DNA of 64,000 nt from Sphingomonas sp. IC-11 (GTDB lineage: Bacteria > Pseudomonadota > Alphaproteobacteria > Sphingomonadales > Sphingomonadaceae), in the NCBI RefSeq assembly GCF_021043365.1, contig NZ_JAJNDU010000001.1, positions 954,164 to 1,018,163 on the forward strand, in the 5' to 3' direction. Both the position numbers and the translations under genes were made by a program. The notes under the pieces are model-generated. The model was not told where the DNA came from, searched no databases, and saw only the letters and a list, made by a program, of their open reading frames with translations. The stretch's first letter is position 1. Each line of letters begins with the position of its first letter. Positions 1 through 8,886 of the stretch are shown one piece after another.

Positions 1-339
1 GCCACCGTTCGACAGCACGGGCGTCGCAGGCATGAACCACAGGCGGCTGATGTAATCATAGATGCGCTGCGCATGCGCCGCATCATCGGCATAGGCGCTG
101 GCAACGCGCACGAAGAGATCCTGATAGGTCTCACCGGGCAGCAGGTAACGATCGTTCAGCGTGTCCTTGCCGAAGTCGGTCAGCAGCGCGTCGCGCGAAT
201 GATCGACGTCGAGCGGATACGGGCGCCGCTTCGCCTCCGCTGCCGTCGTCTCCGTGGCTGCTGGCTCCGTTGCGGTTCCGTTGATCGCTTCCAGTGCGTC
301 GGTCGCCATGTTCGCCTCGTTTGCGTCCCTAAAGTCCAT
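1..339 (-). CDS. nrdA: Ribonucleoside-diphosphate reductase, alpha subunit (N-terminal part)
   Basis: Only the first 113 codons are inside the window; the gene runs off the left edge. The enzyme reduces ribonucleoside diphosphates to deoxyribonucleotides for DNA synthesis. A low-complexity, Ala/Thr-rich leader of about 35 residues is followed by a stretch typical of the large-subunit N-terminus: LLTDFGKDTLNDRYLLPGE near residues 52-70 and LWFMPATPVLSNGG at the cut edge. The start was set at the ATG ending at 339, behind an AGGGACGG-like site. A second in-frame ATG at 309 with GAGG upstream is almost as good, so the first ten residues are uncertain. The upstream region carries two NrdR-like boxes, which agrees with the assignment. 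Confidence 0.9.
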   Translation of the reverse strand, partial: MDFRDANEANMATDALEAINGTATEPAATETTAAEAKRRPYPLDVDHSRDALLTDFGKDTLNDRYLLPGETYQDLFVRVASAYADDAAHAQRIYDYISRLWFMPATPVLSNGG

Positions 340-792
340 CGCCGCCGTCCCTGAATGCTCTGCTTGTTCGAATCAGGAGGCGAGCCTCCATGTTACACCG
401 GAGCAAGGCCGCTGGTGAGAACAAAAAGAGGCCATCTCTCAACAAAGAGCGGCATGACCCCATACCCCGACACTCGGTGTCGCGGCTCCTGTTTTACCAG
501 CGCTAGCGCCTGCCCCTGCGAATTACCCCTACAGATTGTGGCAGGCGACGCGCGGAGGCAAGAGGTGAATCGCCTGAGCAAGGAAACGGTTCATCACGAC
601 GACTGCGCGGCCCATCGCCAGTTAAGTGCAGCGACGCGCGGACTTCCGCGGGATTCATGAATTGCAAGACGGCACGGCCGCCGCAAAAATATTTTCCCGT
701 TTCGCAATCGGCAACGCCAGTAATGGCCGGGCTGGTACTTTTGGCGCTCGCTCCGGAGCTGATAGCGAGCTTCGTGATTGGAGAATGGCGCC
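340..792. other. Intergenic region carrying the nrdA promoter
   Basis: This 453-base gap lies between nrdA, read leftwards, and the end of the GGDEF-EAL gene, also read leftwards. I see no open frame with coding character. It contains the two NrdR-like boxes at 494-541 and a short perfect hairpin, CGACAC/GTGTCG with a 3-base loop, at 468-482. The hairpin would fall in the nrdA leader. Confidence 0.6.
494..541 (-). promoter_or_regulatory. Tandem NrdR-like boxes upstream of nrdA
   Basis: Two 16-base imperfect dyads are seen at 526-541 (CCCCTACAGATTGTGG on the + strand) and 494-509 (TTACCAGCGCTAGCGC). Their centres are 32 bases apart, about three helical turns. The first fits the nCnCwA-N4-TwGnGn pattern of NrdR sites well, and the second fits more loosely. 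Known family behaviour is that NrdR binds paired boxes at this spacing to repress ribonucleotide reductase operons. Their use here is inferred from pattern, spacing and position. Confidence 0.55.
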
Positions 793-3432
793 TCAGCTGA
801 CGCGGCGAACAACCCGAGACGGCGCTTGCGACAGCCTCTCCATGTCAAAGTGGCGGGTAAACTCAAGTCCCGCCCGGCCTTCCGAGATCCAGCGGATCGT
901 CGCCGGGAACAGCTCGTTTTCCACCAGTTCGATGCGCACCTCGGCGCCGACCGCCTCATCGGTGAAGTCGACTCCGTCGATCATCACTCCGGTTGCGGAG
1001 AGATTGCGGATGCGCACCTCACCGAACTCGCCGCCAATCTCCAGGCGCGCCGATCGCAGCACCGTCGCGCGATTCGCCCGGCTAAAGCGATGGCCGACCG
1101 GCGTCGCACTACCCTGGCCGCTGGCGAGCTGCGCGCGGACATCCTCCGCACGGGCGGGGCGGCCATAGACGAAGCCCTGGATGTGGCTGCACCCGAGCTC
1201 GCTGATCAGCTTGATCTCGTCCTGCTGCTCCACGCCCTCAGCGGTGGTTTCCATTCCCAACGTATTCGCCAGGCTGACGATCGCCTTGATGATCGCCGCG
1301 TTGCGGTTGCCAGCCTGGATTGCGCCACGGACGAAGCTCTGGTCGATCTTGATCTTGTCGAACGGTGCCTTGCGGAGATAGCCAAGCGAGGAATAGCCGG
1401 TGCCGAAATCGTCGAGCGCCAGCCGTACACCAATGCCCTTCAGCGTCTTGAACATCTGGTTAGACGAGGCATCGTCATTGACGAAGACGCTCTCGGTGAT
1501 CTCCAGCTCCAGCCGGTTCGGAGCGATACCTGACGAGGCGATCGCGCTCGTCACGATTGCGGGGAGGGCGGGGTTGGCGAACTGGATCGGCGAAACGTTT
1601 ACCGCGATGCGCACATCGGCGGGCCAGTTCGCGGCTTCGGCACAGGCGGTACGCAACACCCATTCACCGATCGCTTCGATCATCCCGCATTCCTCGGCGA
1701 CCGGCACAAAATCCGCTGGGCTCACTGCGCCGCGGGTCGGATGCTCCCAGCGCAGCAGCGCTTCGTAGCCGACAATGCGCTGGTCGCTGGTGGACACCAC
1801 CGGCTGATAAACCAGGTGAAACTCGTCCTCGCCCAGCGCGCGACGCAGATCGTCCTCCAGCCGCTTTCGCTTCTGCGCGCCGGCCAGCATCTCGTCACGG
1901 AAAAAGCGGGAGACGCCCCGGCCGTCCGCTTTCGCGGCATAGAGCGCGAGATCGGCATTGCGGATCAGCGTCTCGCTGTCCTGGCCGTGTTCGGGTGCGA
2001 TCGCGATGCCGATCGAGCAGCCGATCGACAGCGAGGAGCCCGCAATGAAGAACGGCTGCGACAAGGCGTTGATGATCAACTGCGCCAGCGTGCCGAGCCG
2101 GTCGCGATTGCCCTCTCGCGGCAGGACGACCTGAAACTCGTCGCCGCCCAGGCGGCCGACCAGCCCGGCATCGCCGACGGTGCGCTGCAGCCGCTGCGCG
2201 ACCTGCTTCAGCAACTCGTCGCCGCATTGGTGCCCAAGCGTGTCGTTCACCGCCTTGAACCGATCGAGGTCGAGCAGGAACAATGCCGTGGTCGTGTTTG
2301 GCCCCTGCGCCGGCGACAGCGCCTGATCGAGCGACAGGCGCAGCCGCTGGCGGTTCGCGAGGCCCGTGAGGCTGTCGAACAGCGCCAGGCGGGTGATTTC
2401 CGCTTCCGAGCGACGCTTTTCCGTCAGATCCGAACCGAAGCCGATGAAGCCCTGAAAGCGGCCGAGATCATCCAGCATGGGCCGGCCGGATATCGACCAC
2501 CACCGGTCTGCACCCGTGTCAAAGGCCGGTCGCACCGAGTAATCCGAAAAGCTTGTCCGCGCCGACAGGTGGAACGTCAGCGTCCGCTCCGTGTCCGCCA
2601 TGCTGGAATCAACCCGGAAAATGTCGACCAGCCGTCGTCCCGACGGGGCCATGCCGAGCGCCGTCAGCTCCTGCACCACCTTTGCACTGACATAGTTGAG
2701 GCAGCCGGCGCGATCGGTTTGCCAGAACCAGCCGGTTCCGTGGCTTTCATATTCCCGCACCAGCCGCGTCGCGAGTTGCCGCTCGTGCTCCTGCGCCTCC
2801 CTGGCAGCGAGTTGTTCATGATCACGCACCGCGATGCGGAACACGCCGATCACCAGCAATGCGGCCAGAAGCACCGCTGCGATTGCCGCCATACCGAGGC
2901 CGGCAGTAACCGGCACCATCAGCGCCAGCGAAACGGCGAAGGCCAGCGAGGCGGCGCGCACCGGATGGAGCGCGATCGCGGCAAGTATGATGGCGCCGAA
3001 CCCGAGAACGAACGCAGCGACGCGCAACGATCCGCTGGGGAGATCCGGCGACAGATCCAGCTGAAGCGACAGCGTAATCGCCAGAACCGCAGCCAGCCCC
3101 GCCAGTACCGAGATGCGCTGATGTGGCGCCAGGCTTAATGCGGCCGGAAGCGACAACAATGCCCAAGTGGCGATGCCAGCGCCGGACATGGCGATGCCGA
3201 GAACGGCCGCGGGGCCCAGCGGCTCGTGCCAGATAGCTAGCGCACCCGTGATCGCGATCGAGCCGAGCAGAAGCACCGCAAGCACCACCGGCCACAGAGC
3301 CGCGGCTTCCGCAAGCCGGGCATTGCTCGAGTCTCGCAGCCTATCGTCATCCGACGCGGTCAAGCCCAATGCTTCGATCAGGCGTGCGGAGCGAACTGGT
3401 GCTGCAGGTGCGGTACGACGAACGGATCCCAT
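793..3432 (-). CDS. Membrane PAS-GGDEF-EAL-PilZ c-di-GMP enzyme
   Basis: This 879-residue protein should make or break cyclic di-GMP at the inner membrane. Residues 46-200 form about six hydrophobic segments, residues 228-340 a PAS-like sensor, and residues 350-515 a GGDEF domain with an intact GGDEF at 429-433. An EAL domain covers residues 530-770, with EALLRW from 557, NVSP, ELEITES, DDFGTGYSS and AEGVE, so the phosphodiesterase ligands look complete. A PilZ-like domain follows, with NLSATG near 810. No RxxD inhibitory site precedes GGDEF. The family's bifunctional members often run mainly as phosphodiesterases. The net activity cannot be told from sequence, and the PilZ domain may provide product sensing. 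Confidence 0.93.
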   Translation of the reverse strand: MGSVRRTAPAAPVRSARLIEALGLTASDDDRLRDSSNARLAEAAALWPVVLAVLLLGSIAITGALAIWHEPLGPAAVLGIAMSGAGIATWALLSLPAALSLAPHQRISVLAGLAAVLAITLSLQLDLSPDLPSGSLRVAAFVLGFGAIILAAIALHPVRAASLAFAVSLALMVPVTAGLGMAAIAAVLLAALLVIGVFRIAVRDHEQLAAREAQEHERQLATRLVREYESHGTGWFWQTDRAGCLNYVSAKVVQELTALGMAPSGRRLVDIFRVDSSMADTERTLTFHLSARTSFSDYSVRPAFDTGADRWWSISGRPMLDDLGRFQGFIGFGSDLTEKRRSEAEITRLALFDSLTGLANRQRLRLSLDQALSPAQGPNTTTALFLLDLDRFKAVNDTLGHQCGDELLKQVAQRLQRTVGDAGLVGRLGGDEFQVVLPREGNRDRLGTLAQLIINALSQPFFIAGSSLSIGCSIGIAIAPEHGQDSETLIRNADLALYAAKADGRGVSRFFRDEMLAGAQKRKRLEDDLRRALGEDEFHLVYQPVVSTSDQRIVGYEALLRWEHPTRGAVSPADFVPVAEECGMIEAIGEWVLRTACAEAANWPADVRIAVNVSPIQFANPALPAIVTSAIASSGIAPNRLELEITESVFVNDDASSNQMFKTLKGIGVRLALDDFGTGYSSLGYLRKAPFDKIKIDQSFVRGAIQAGNRNAAIIKAIVSLANTLGMETTAEGVEQQDEIKLISELGCSHIQGFVYGRPARAEDVRAQLASGQGSATPVGHRFSRANRATVLRSARLEIGGEFGEVRIRNLSATGVMIDGVDFTDEAVGAEVRIELVENELFPATIRWISEGRAGLEFTRHFDMERLSQAPSRVVRRVS

Positions 3433-3612
3433 CCGCCCGCGCTAGTCCAAAGAGGATTGGAAAAGCGTTTATGGCCGACGATTTTTCTGCGGCCCTGATG
3501 TTCCGGTGAGCCGAACCCGGCACCCGCTGATTTCTCGTGCCGTTGCAACGATGCTCGCGCGCGAAAGCAGACCAGTTGCACTCCCCGCCAGCGCGCCATA
3601 GTGCAGCGCGTC

Positions 3613-5136
3613 ATGACCACGACGATCCGCGCCGCAGACCTGATCGAGAGCGTTGCCGATGCGCTCCAGTTCATCAGCTACTATCACCCGATGGATTACA
3701 TCCGTGCGCTTGGCGACGCCTATGAGGCGGAGCAGGGCCCGGCGGCGAAGGACGCGATCGCGCAGATCCTGACCAATAGCCGGATGTGCGCGGAGGGCCA
3801 CCGGCCGATCTGCCAGGACACCGGCATCGTCAACGTGTTCGTCAAATGGGGCATGGATTGCCGCATCGACGACACCGGCCGCTCGATGCAGGAAATCGTC
3901 GATGAAGGCGTGCGCCGCGCGTACCTTCACCCGGAGAACAAGCTGCGCGCCTCGGTCCTCGCCGACCCCGCCTTCACGCGCCGCAACACCAAGGACAACA
4001 CGCCCTGCGTGCTGCATGTCGAGATGGTGCCGGGCAGCAAGGTTTCGGTGGACGTCGCGGCCAAGGGCGGCGGCAGCGAAAACAAGTCCAAGTTCAAGAT
4101 GATGAACCCGAGCGACTCGATCGTCGACTGGGTGCTGGAGATGTTGCCGCAGATGGGCGCGGGCTGGTGCCCGCCCGGCATGCTCGGCATCGGCATCGGC
4201 GGCACGGCGGAGCATTGCGTGCTCCTCGCCAAGAAGGCGCTGATGGAGCCGATCGACATGGGCCCGCTCAAGGCACGCGGGCCGAAGAACGATATCGAGG
4301 CGCTGCGCATCGAGATCTTCGACAAGGTCAACGCCCTCGGCATTGGGGCGCAGGGCCTGGGCGGGCTGTCGACCATCCTCGACGTCAAGATCCTCGACGC
4401 GCCGTGCCATGCCGCAGGCAAGCCGGTGGCGATGATCCCGAACTGCGCCGCCACCCGCCACGCGCATTTCACGCTCGACGGCAGCGGCCCGGCGTATCTC
4501 GAGACGCCGAAGCTCGACGAATGGCCCAAGGTCAACTGGACGCCCGACAAGGCCGCGATCCGCGTCGATCTCGATACGCTGACGCCCGAGATGGTCCGCT
4601 CGTGGAAGCAGGGCGATCGCCTGCTCCTGAACGGCAAGATGCTGACCGGGCGTGACGCCGCGCACAAGCGGATCAAGGACATGCTCGATGCCGGCGAGGA
4701 GCTGCCGGTCGAGTTCAAGGGCCGCGTGATCTATTATGTCGGCCCGGTCGATCCGGTCGGCGAGGAAGTGGTCGGTCCGGCCGGCCCCACCACCGCAACG
4801 CGGATGGACAAGTTCACCCGCATGATGCTTGACCAGGGCCTGCTCGCAATGGTCGGCAAGGCCGAGCGCGGGCCAGCGGCGACCGATGCGATCAAGGACG
4901 CCAAGAGCGCCTATCTGATGGCGGTCGGCGGCGCGGCCTATCTCGTCGCCCGGGCCATCAAGGGATCGAAGGTCGTCGGCTTCGAGGATCTCGGAATGGA
5001 AGCGATCTACGAGTTCGAGGTGGAGGACTTCCCCGTCACCGTCGCGGTCGACAGCGAGGGCAACAACGTCCACCAGCTCGCCCCGCTCGTCTGGCGCGAG
5101 AAGATCGCCAAGGAAGGCCTGCTCCAGCCGGCATAA
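3613..5136 (+). CDS. Class I (iron-sulfur) fumarate hydratase
   Basis: Fumarase interconverts fumarate and malate in the TCA cycle. The 507-residue protein has the class I (FumA/FumB) architecture, with an N-terminal hydro-lyase alpha part and a C-terminal beta part. Likely [4Fe-4S] ligands are Cys67 (CQDTG), Cys186 (GWCPPG) and Cys278 (NCAATRH). Their spacing is close to that known for E. coli FumA. I chose the ATG at 3613 because the protein then begins MTTTIRAADL, in line with relatives. An in-frame GTG at 3601 is possible. The gene stands alone and diverges from the c-di-GMP enzyme, with a 180-base shared upstream region. Confidence 0.95.
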   Translation: MTTTIRAADLIESVADALQFISYYHPMDYIRALGDAYEAEQGPAAKDAIAQILTNSRMCAEGHRPICQDTGIVNVFVKWGMDCRIDDTGRSMQEIVDEGVRRAYLHPENKLRASVLADPAFTRRNTKDNTPCVLHVEMVPGSKVSVDVAAKGGGSENKSKFKMMNPSDSIVDWVLEMLPQMGAGWCPPGMLGIGIGGTAEHCVLLAKKALMEPIDMGPLKARGPKNDIEALRIEIFDKVNALGIGAQGLGGLSTILDVKILDAPCHAAGKPVAMIPNCAATRHAHFTLDGSGPAYLETPKLDEWPKVNWTPDKAAIRVDLDTLTPEMVRSWKQGDRLLLNGKMLTGRDAAHKRIKDMLDAGEELPVEFKGRVIYYVGPVDPVGEEVVGPAGPTTATRMDKFTRMMLDQGLLAMVGKAERGPAATDAIKDAKSAYLMAVGGAAYLVARAIKGSKVVGFEDLGMEAIYEFEVEDFPVTVAVDSEGNNVHQLAPLVWREKIAKEGLLQPA

Positions 5137-5245
5137 GGGCGCTTGTTGCCGGAAATCCTGATGAGGCGTACGGATCACCGCAGCTATCAAACGAGCAAGG
5201 TGGGCCGGCGCCTCAAAGGCATCCATATCGGCTGCATCGCCTCGC

Positions 5246-5620
5246 TCATCTCATCAACGACGTAGCAATCAGGGTGCAGCCAACGATCGCCTGAGCGCCA
5301 CAGGCGATTGCCATTGCGCCGGGTCTAGAGCGGCCCACAGAGGCAGTGTCTTTTTGGCCCGAGATAGTGCGCCAAGCAGCGATCATCGCCTCAAAAGCGG
5401 CCCGCTCGCGCAGAAGCAGCCGCCACGCGATGAAGCTGCCACCAATTAGCGGCAGCCCGCTCGCCGATAGTCCGACGATGAAGGCGAAGGGCGCCAGAAC
5501 CGCGAAGAGCGCCAGCGCAAAGCTCCACGAGAACCCGCTCACCGCGAAGAACAAGATTTGGAAGTGTCGACGGTTTGCTGCCTGCGCAGTGTAATAGATT
5601 AGTCGTGCCTGCTCATTCAC
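5246..5620 (-). CDS. Small two-helix membrane protein, unknown function
   Basis: The 124-residue product has two adjacent hydrophobic helices, around FFAVSGFSWSFALALFAVL and FIVGLSASGLPLIGGSFIAW, and another short hydrophobic patch near the C-terminus (IVGCTLIATSL). I place the start at the GTG ending at 5620, because the upstream ATG codons would run into the divergent radical SAM gene. The RBS is weak. No family is recognised. It sits head to head with the BchE-like gene, 45 bases apart, in the same relatively AT-rich patch, so the two may have arrived together. Confidence 0.5.
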   Translation of the reverse strand: MNEQARLIYYTAQAANRRHFQILFFAVSGFSWSFALALFAVLAPFAFIVGLSASGLPLIGGSFIAWRLLLRERAAFEAMIAAWRTISGQKDTASVGRSRPGAMAIACGAQAIVGCTLIATSLMR

Positions 5621-5665
5621 AGTCGATCCATTCGGTAGCAATGGGCGGATGGGGGTATGAATTAG

Positions 5666-7159
5666 ATGCGCGTTGTTCTTATCAACATCCCTCATCCCGC
5701 AATCGGTAGCCGGATTCCTGATGATCATCTGCCGCCGCTTGGCCTGCTAGCGGTCGGGGGGCCGCTGATTGACGATGGGCATGAGGTCGTCCTTATAGAT
5801 GGCGAACTGGGTCCATTGTCGGATGCCGAGATCGTGGAGATGGCGGCGGCAAAGGCGCCCGACGTCATCATGTTTGGCCATTCGGGTTCATCGTCGGGGC
5901 AGCCGGTCATCACCCGCATGGCACGCGCGATACGTGCCCGTTTGCCAAAGGCTACCATCGTGTATGGCGGCGTGCATCCGACCTATTTCTGGCGCGATCT
6001 GTTGGATCAGGAGCCTTGGCTCGATGTTGTCGTTCGCGGGGAAGGTGAGGAGACCGCTCGCGGTTTGCTGCGTGCACTTGCTGACAACACGCCGCTCGAG
6101 GACGTCCGCGGTTTGGCCTTTCGCCGCGCCGGCTGTGCGGTCGCGACCGGGGCTGCACCGATTATCCGAGATCTCGACCAATATCGTATCGGATGGGAGC
6201 TGATCGACCATCGCCGCTATAGCTATTGGGGCGGCAAGCGCGCCGTTGTGGTTCAGTTCTCCCGCGGTTGCCCGCATCTTTGCACCTATTGTGGACAACG
6301 CGGCTTTTGGACCCGCTGGCGACATCGCGATCCGAAACTCTTCGCTGCCGAAATCGCCAGGCTACATCGCGAGGAGGGAGTGGAAGTTTTCAACTTCGCG
6401 GACGAAAACCCGTCAGCCGGGCGCAAGGCCTGGCGCGCTTTTCTGGAAGCGCTGATCGCTGAGAAGATCAACGTCACGTTGGTCGCGTCGACCCGCGCGG
6501 ACGACATCGTTCGCGATGCCGACTTTCTTCACCTTTATAAACAAGCCGGCTTTGAGCGTTTTCTAATGGGCACCGAGAACACCGATGAAGACACTCTTCG
6601 GCTGATCAAGAAAGGCGGTGCAGTCAGCACCGATCGCGAGGCGATCCGGTTGCTGCGCAAGCATAACATCCTTTCTATGGCGACCTGGGTTGCCGGCTTC
6701 TCGCACCAGACCGATCGCGACATGCTGCATGCCCTTCGTCAGCTCATTTCGTACGATCCAGATCAGATCCAGGCCCTCTATGTCGTGCCCCACCGCTGGA
6801 CGCCGTACTTCGAGGAAGCGGCCGAACGCGATGTCGTGCAATCGGATCGAACGAAGTGGGATTATAAGCATCAAGTGCTCGGGATGGCGCGCATGCCGCC
6901 TTGGCGCTTATTTATTTGGGTGAAGTTTATCGAGGCTGCGATGCAGCTAAGGCCCAGGGCGCTGCGGCGCCTGCTCTGGAACCGCGAACCGAAGATACGA
7001 CATGCCATCAGGTGGTATTACCGCATGGGTCGCCGAGTATGGCTGCATGAGGTCCGCGAATTTTTGCTACGCGACAAGGTTGCGTCGACCGGTTTGACCG
7101 TGGCCACCTTTGCAGGCGAGACCTTGGCGAAGGAGGAAGAGGCAATGGCGCTGACCTGA
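5666..7159 (+). CDS. Cobalamin-binding radical SAM protein, BchE-like
   Basis: The first 150 of 497 residues resemble a B12-binding Rossmann domain, with VLINIPHP at the N-terminus and YGGVHPTYFW near 100. The radical SAM CX3CX2C motif is GCPHLCTYC, with cysteines at 202, 206 and 209. The C-terminal part (TPYFEEAAERDVV, then MPPWRLF) recalls sequences annotated as anaerobic Mg-protoporphyrin IX monomethyl ester cyclase. No photosynthesis gene lies nearby, so the true substrate is open. Such enzymes carry out radical methylations or oxidative cyclisations. The gene is noticeably less G+C-rich than its surroundings, which suggests transfer. It may form a divergent pair with the small membrane protein at 5246-5620. 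Confidence 0.85.
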   Translation: MRVVLINIPHPAIGSRIPDDHLPPLGLLAVGGPLIDDGHEVVLIDGELGPLSDAEIVEMAAAKAPDVIMFGHSGSSSGQPVITRMARAIRARLPKATIVYGGVHPTYFWRDLLDQEPWLDVVVRGEGEETARGLLRALADNTPLEDVRGLAFRRAGCAVATGAAPIIRDLDQYRIGWELIDHRRYSYWGGKRAVVVQFSRGCPHLCTYCGQRGFWTRWRHRDPKLFAAEIARLHREEGVEVFNFADENPSAGRKAWRAFLEALIAEKINVTLVASTRADDIVRDADFLHLYKQAGFERFLMGTENTDEDTLRLIKKGGAVSTDREAIRLLRKHNILSMATWVAGFSHQTDRDMLHALRQLISYDPDQIQALYVVPHRWTPYFEEAAERDVVQSDRTKWDYKHQVLGMARMPPWRLFIWVKFIEAAMQLRPRALRRLLWNREPKIRHAIRWYYRMGRRVWLHEVREFLLRDKVASTGLTVATFAGETLAKEEEAMALT

Positions 7160-7345
7160 TAGCTGATGGCAACGCGAGGATGAGATCGAAGGTGAGGCTG
7201 CGGTGACTTCAGCACGGAGATCCGACGAGCCTGCTTTAGGTTGAGACTTGTCCCCGCACCGTTGCTGCCGCACAGATCGGCGGATGGTTTCCATGACATG
7301 GCGGCGCCCGGGGCGGCGGCGGAGTGACGCGCGGGGGATGGGCTG

Positions 7346-7987
7346 ATGCTCGTCCTCGCCGGCATCGCGATCATCGCGCTTGGCTTTCTGTTGCGCTTCA
7401 ACCCGATGCTGGTGATCGCGGCATCAGCCCTCGTCACCGGGCTGGCCGCCGGGATCGATCCGCTCGCCATCCTCGCCGCATTCGGTAAGGCGTTCAATGA
7501 CACGCGCTACGTCACTGCCATCTATATCGTGCTTCCCGTCATCGGCCTGCTGGAGCGCAACGGCCTGCAGGCGCGCGCGCGCTCGCTGGTGGGCGGGCTG
7601 AAGGGGCTGACGACAGGGCGGCTGCTGATGGCCTATCTCGCCTTTCGCCAGATCACCGCCGCGCTTGGTCTGACCTCCGTCGCTGGTCCGGCGCAGACCG
7701 TCCGCCCGCTGATCGCGCCAATGGCGGAGGCCGCGGCGGGGGCGGCGCATGATCCCGACAAGGTGAAGGCGATGGCCGCCGCCACCGACAATGTCGGGCT
7801 GTTCTTCGGCGAGGACATCTTCATCGCGATCGGATCGATCCTGCTGATGAAGGGAGTGCTGGAAGGCTACGGCATCTTCGTCGAGCCGCTGCACATGTCG
7901 GTCTGGGCGATCCCCACCGCGATCGCCGCCTTCGCCATCCATGGCACGCGGCTGTGGCTGCTCGATCGCAAGGCGCGCCGCGCATGA
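7346..7987 (+). CDS. DUF969 membrane protein, probable 5-oxoproline transporter subunit
   Basis: This 213-residue, strongly hydrophobic protein has about five membrane segments and a conserved-looking central stretch, FRQITAALGLTSVAGPAQTV. DUF969 and DUF979 proteins occur side by side and have been linked to uptake of 5-oxoproline (pyroglutamate). I assign this by sequence memory and by the partner gene. Its stop codon overlaps the start of the DUF979 gene (ATGA at 7984-7987), so the two should be translated together in one operon with the DUF2891 gene. Confidence 0.85.
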   Translation: MLVLAGIAIIALGFLLRFNPMLVIAASALVTGLAAGIDPLAILAAFGKAFNDTRYVTAIYIVLPVIGLLERNGLQARARSLVGGLKGLTTGRLLMAYLAFRQITAALGLTSVAGPAQTVRPLIAPMAEAAAGAAHDPDKVKAMAAATDNVGLFFGEDIFIAIGSILLMKGVLEGYGIFVEPLHMSVWAIPTAIAAFAIHGTRLWLLDRKARRA

Positions 7988-8886
7988 TCGGGCTGAATTT
8001 TGTCTATCTCGTCGCGGGGCTCACCTTCCTCGCCTTCGCGATCCTCTCGCTCGCGGAGCGGCGCTGGGCGAACACCGGCTTCTACGGGCTGGTCGCGACG
8101 AGCTTCCTTGCCGGCGACTGGCTGGGCGACATCGGCAATGGCGTGCTCGTCCTCGCGCTGGTGGCGATCGCGGCGAGCGGGCGGATGAAGCGCCGCGTAC
8201 CCGCCGGCGAGCCCGCCGCGCGCGGCGCGATGGTGTTCGTGCCCGCGCTGGTGATCCCGGCGACCGCGCTGATCGGCACCTTCGTGTTCAAGCAATTCCC
8301 GGCGGTGTTCGACGGCAAGCAGGCGACACTGGTGGCGCTCGCGGCAGGGGTGCTGCTGGCGCTGGCGCTTTGCTACGCCTGGCTCCGGCCCGCCCCCGCC
8401 GAGCCGTTCCGCGCTGGCCGTGCATTGATGGACGATATCGGCTGGGCCGCGGTGCTGCCGCAGATGCTGGCGAGCCTCGGCGCGGTGTTCGCGCTGGCGG
8501 GCGTCGGTGAGGTGGTCGGCCGGCTGGTCGGCCTCGCCATCCCCACCGGCAGCGTGCTCGGCGCGGTGCTTGCCTTCGGGCTTGGCATGGCGCTGTTCAC
8601 GATGGTGATGGGCAATGCCTTCGCGGCCTTCCCGGTGATGGCCGCGGCGGTCGGCATTCCGCTGCTGGTCCAGGCCTATGGCGCCGATCCCGCACCGGTG
8701 GCCGCCGTGGGCATGCTGGCGGGCTTCTGCGGCACGCTGATGACGCCGATGGCGGCGAACTTCAATCTTGTCCCCGCCGCGCTGCTTGAGCTGAAGGATC
8801 GCAACGGCGTGATCCGTGCGCAGGTGCCGACGGCGCTGCCGCTGCTCGTGTTCAATGTGCTCTTGTTGTGGTGGATCGTTGCATGA
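7984..8886 (+). CDS. DUF979 membrane protein, probable 5-oxoproline transporter subunit
   Basis: The 300-residue polytopic protein has roughly eight hydrophobic segments and glycine-rich helices, for example GSVLGAVLAFGLGMALF, and ends in VFNVLLLWWIVA. It is the standard partner of the DUF969 protein encoded just upstream; the two probably form one permease. The start is the ATG at 7984, overlapping the previous stop by four bases. A second ATGA at 8883-8886 couples it to the DUF2891 gene. Transport of 5-oxoproline comes from family annotation and was not deduced from residues. Confidence 0.87.
   Translation: MIGLNFVYLVAGLTFLAFAILSLAERRWANTGFYGLVATSFLAGDWLGDIGNGVLVLALVAIAASGRMKRRVPAGEPAARGAMVFVPALVIPATALIGTFVFKQFPAVFDGKQATLVALAAGVLLALALCYAWLRPAPAEPFRAGRALMDDIGWAAVLPQMLASLGAVFALAGVGEVVGRLVGLAIPTGSVLGAVLAFGLGMALFTMVMGNAFAAFPVMAAAVGIPLLVQAYGADPAPVAAVGMLAGFCGTLMTPMAANFNLVPAALLELKDRNGVIRAQVPTALPLLVFNVLLLWWIVA

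Noticed and set aside
3469..5226. A 585-codon minus-strand open frame across the fumarase gene
   Set aside because: It is antisense to a well-supported enzyme. Long antisense frames are expected at this G+C content, and the sequence is a low-information mix of His, Arg, Leu and Asp.
5666..7159. Evidence for a bacteriochlorophyll synthesis cluster
   Set aside because: Only one BchE-like gene is present, with no other pigment or reaction-centre gene in 64 kb.
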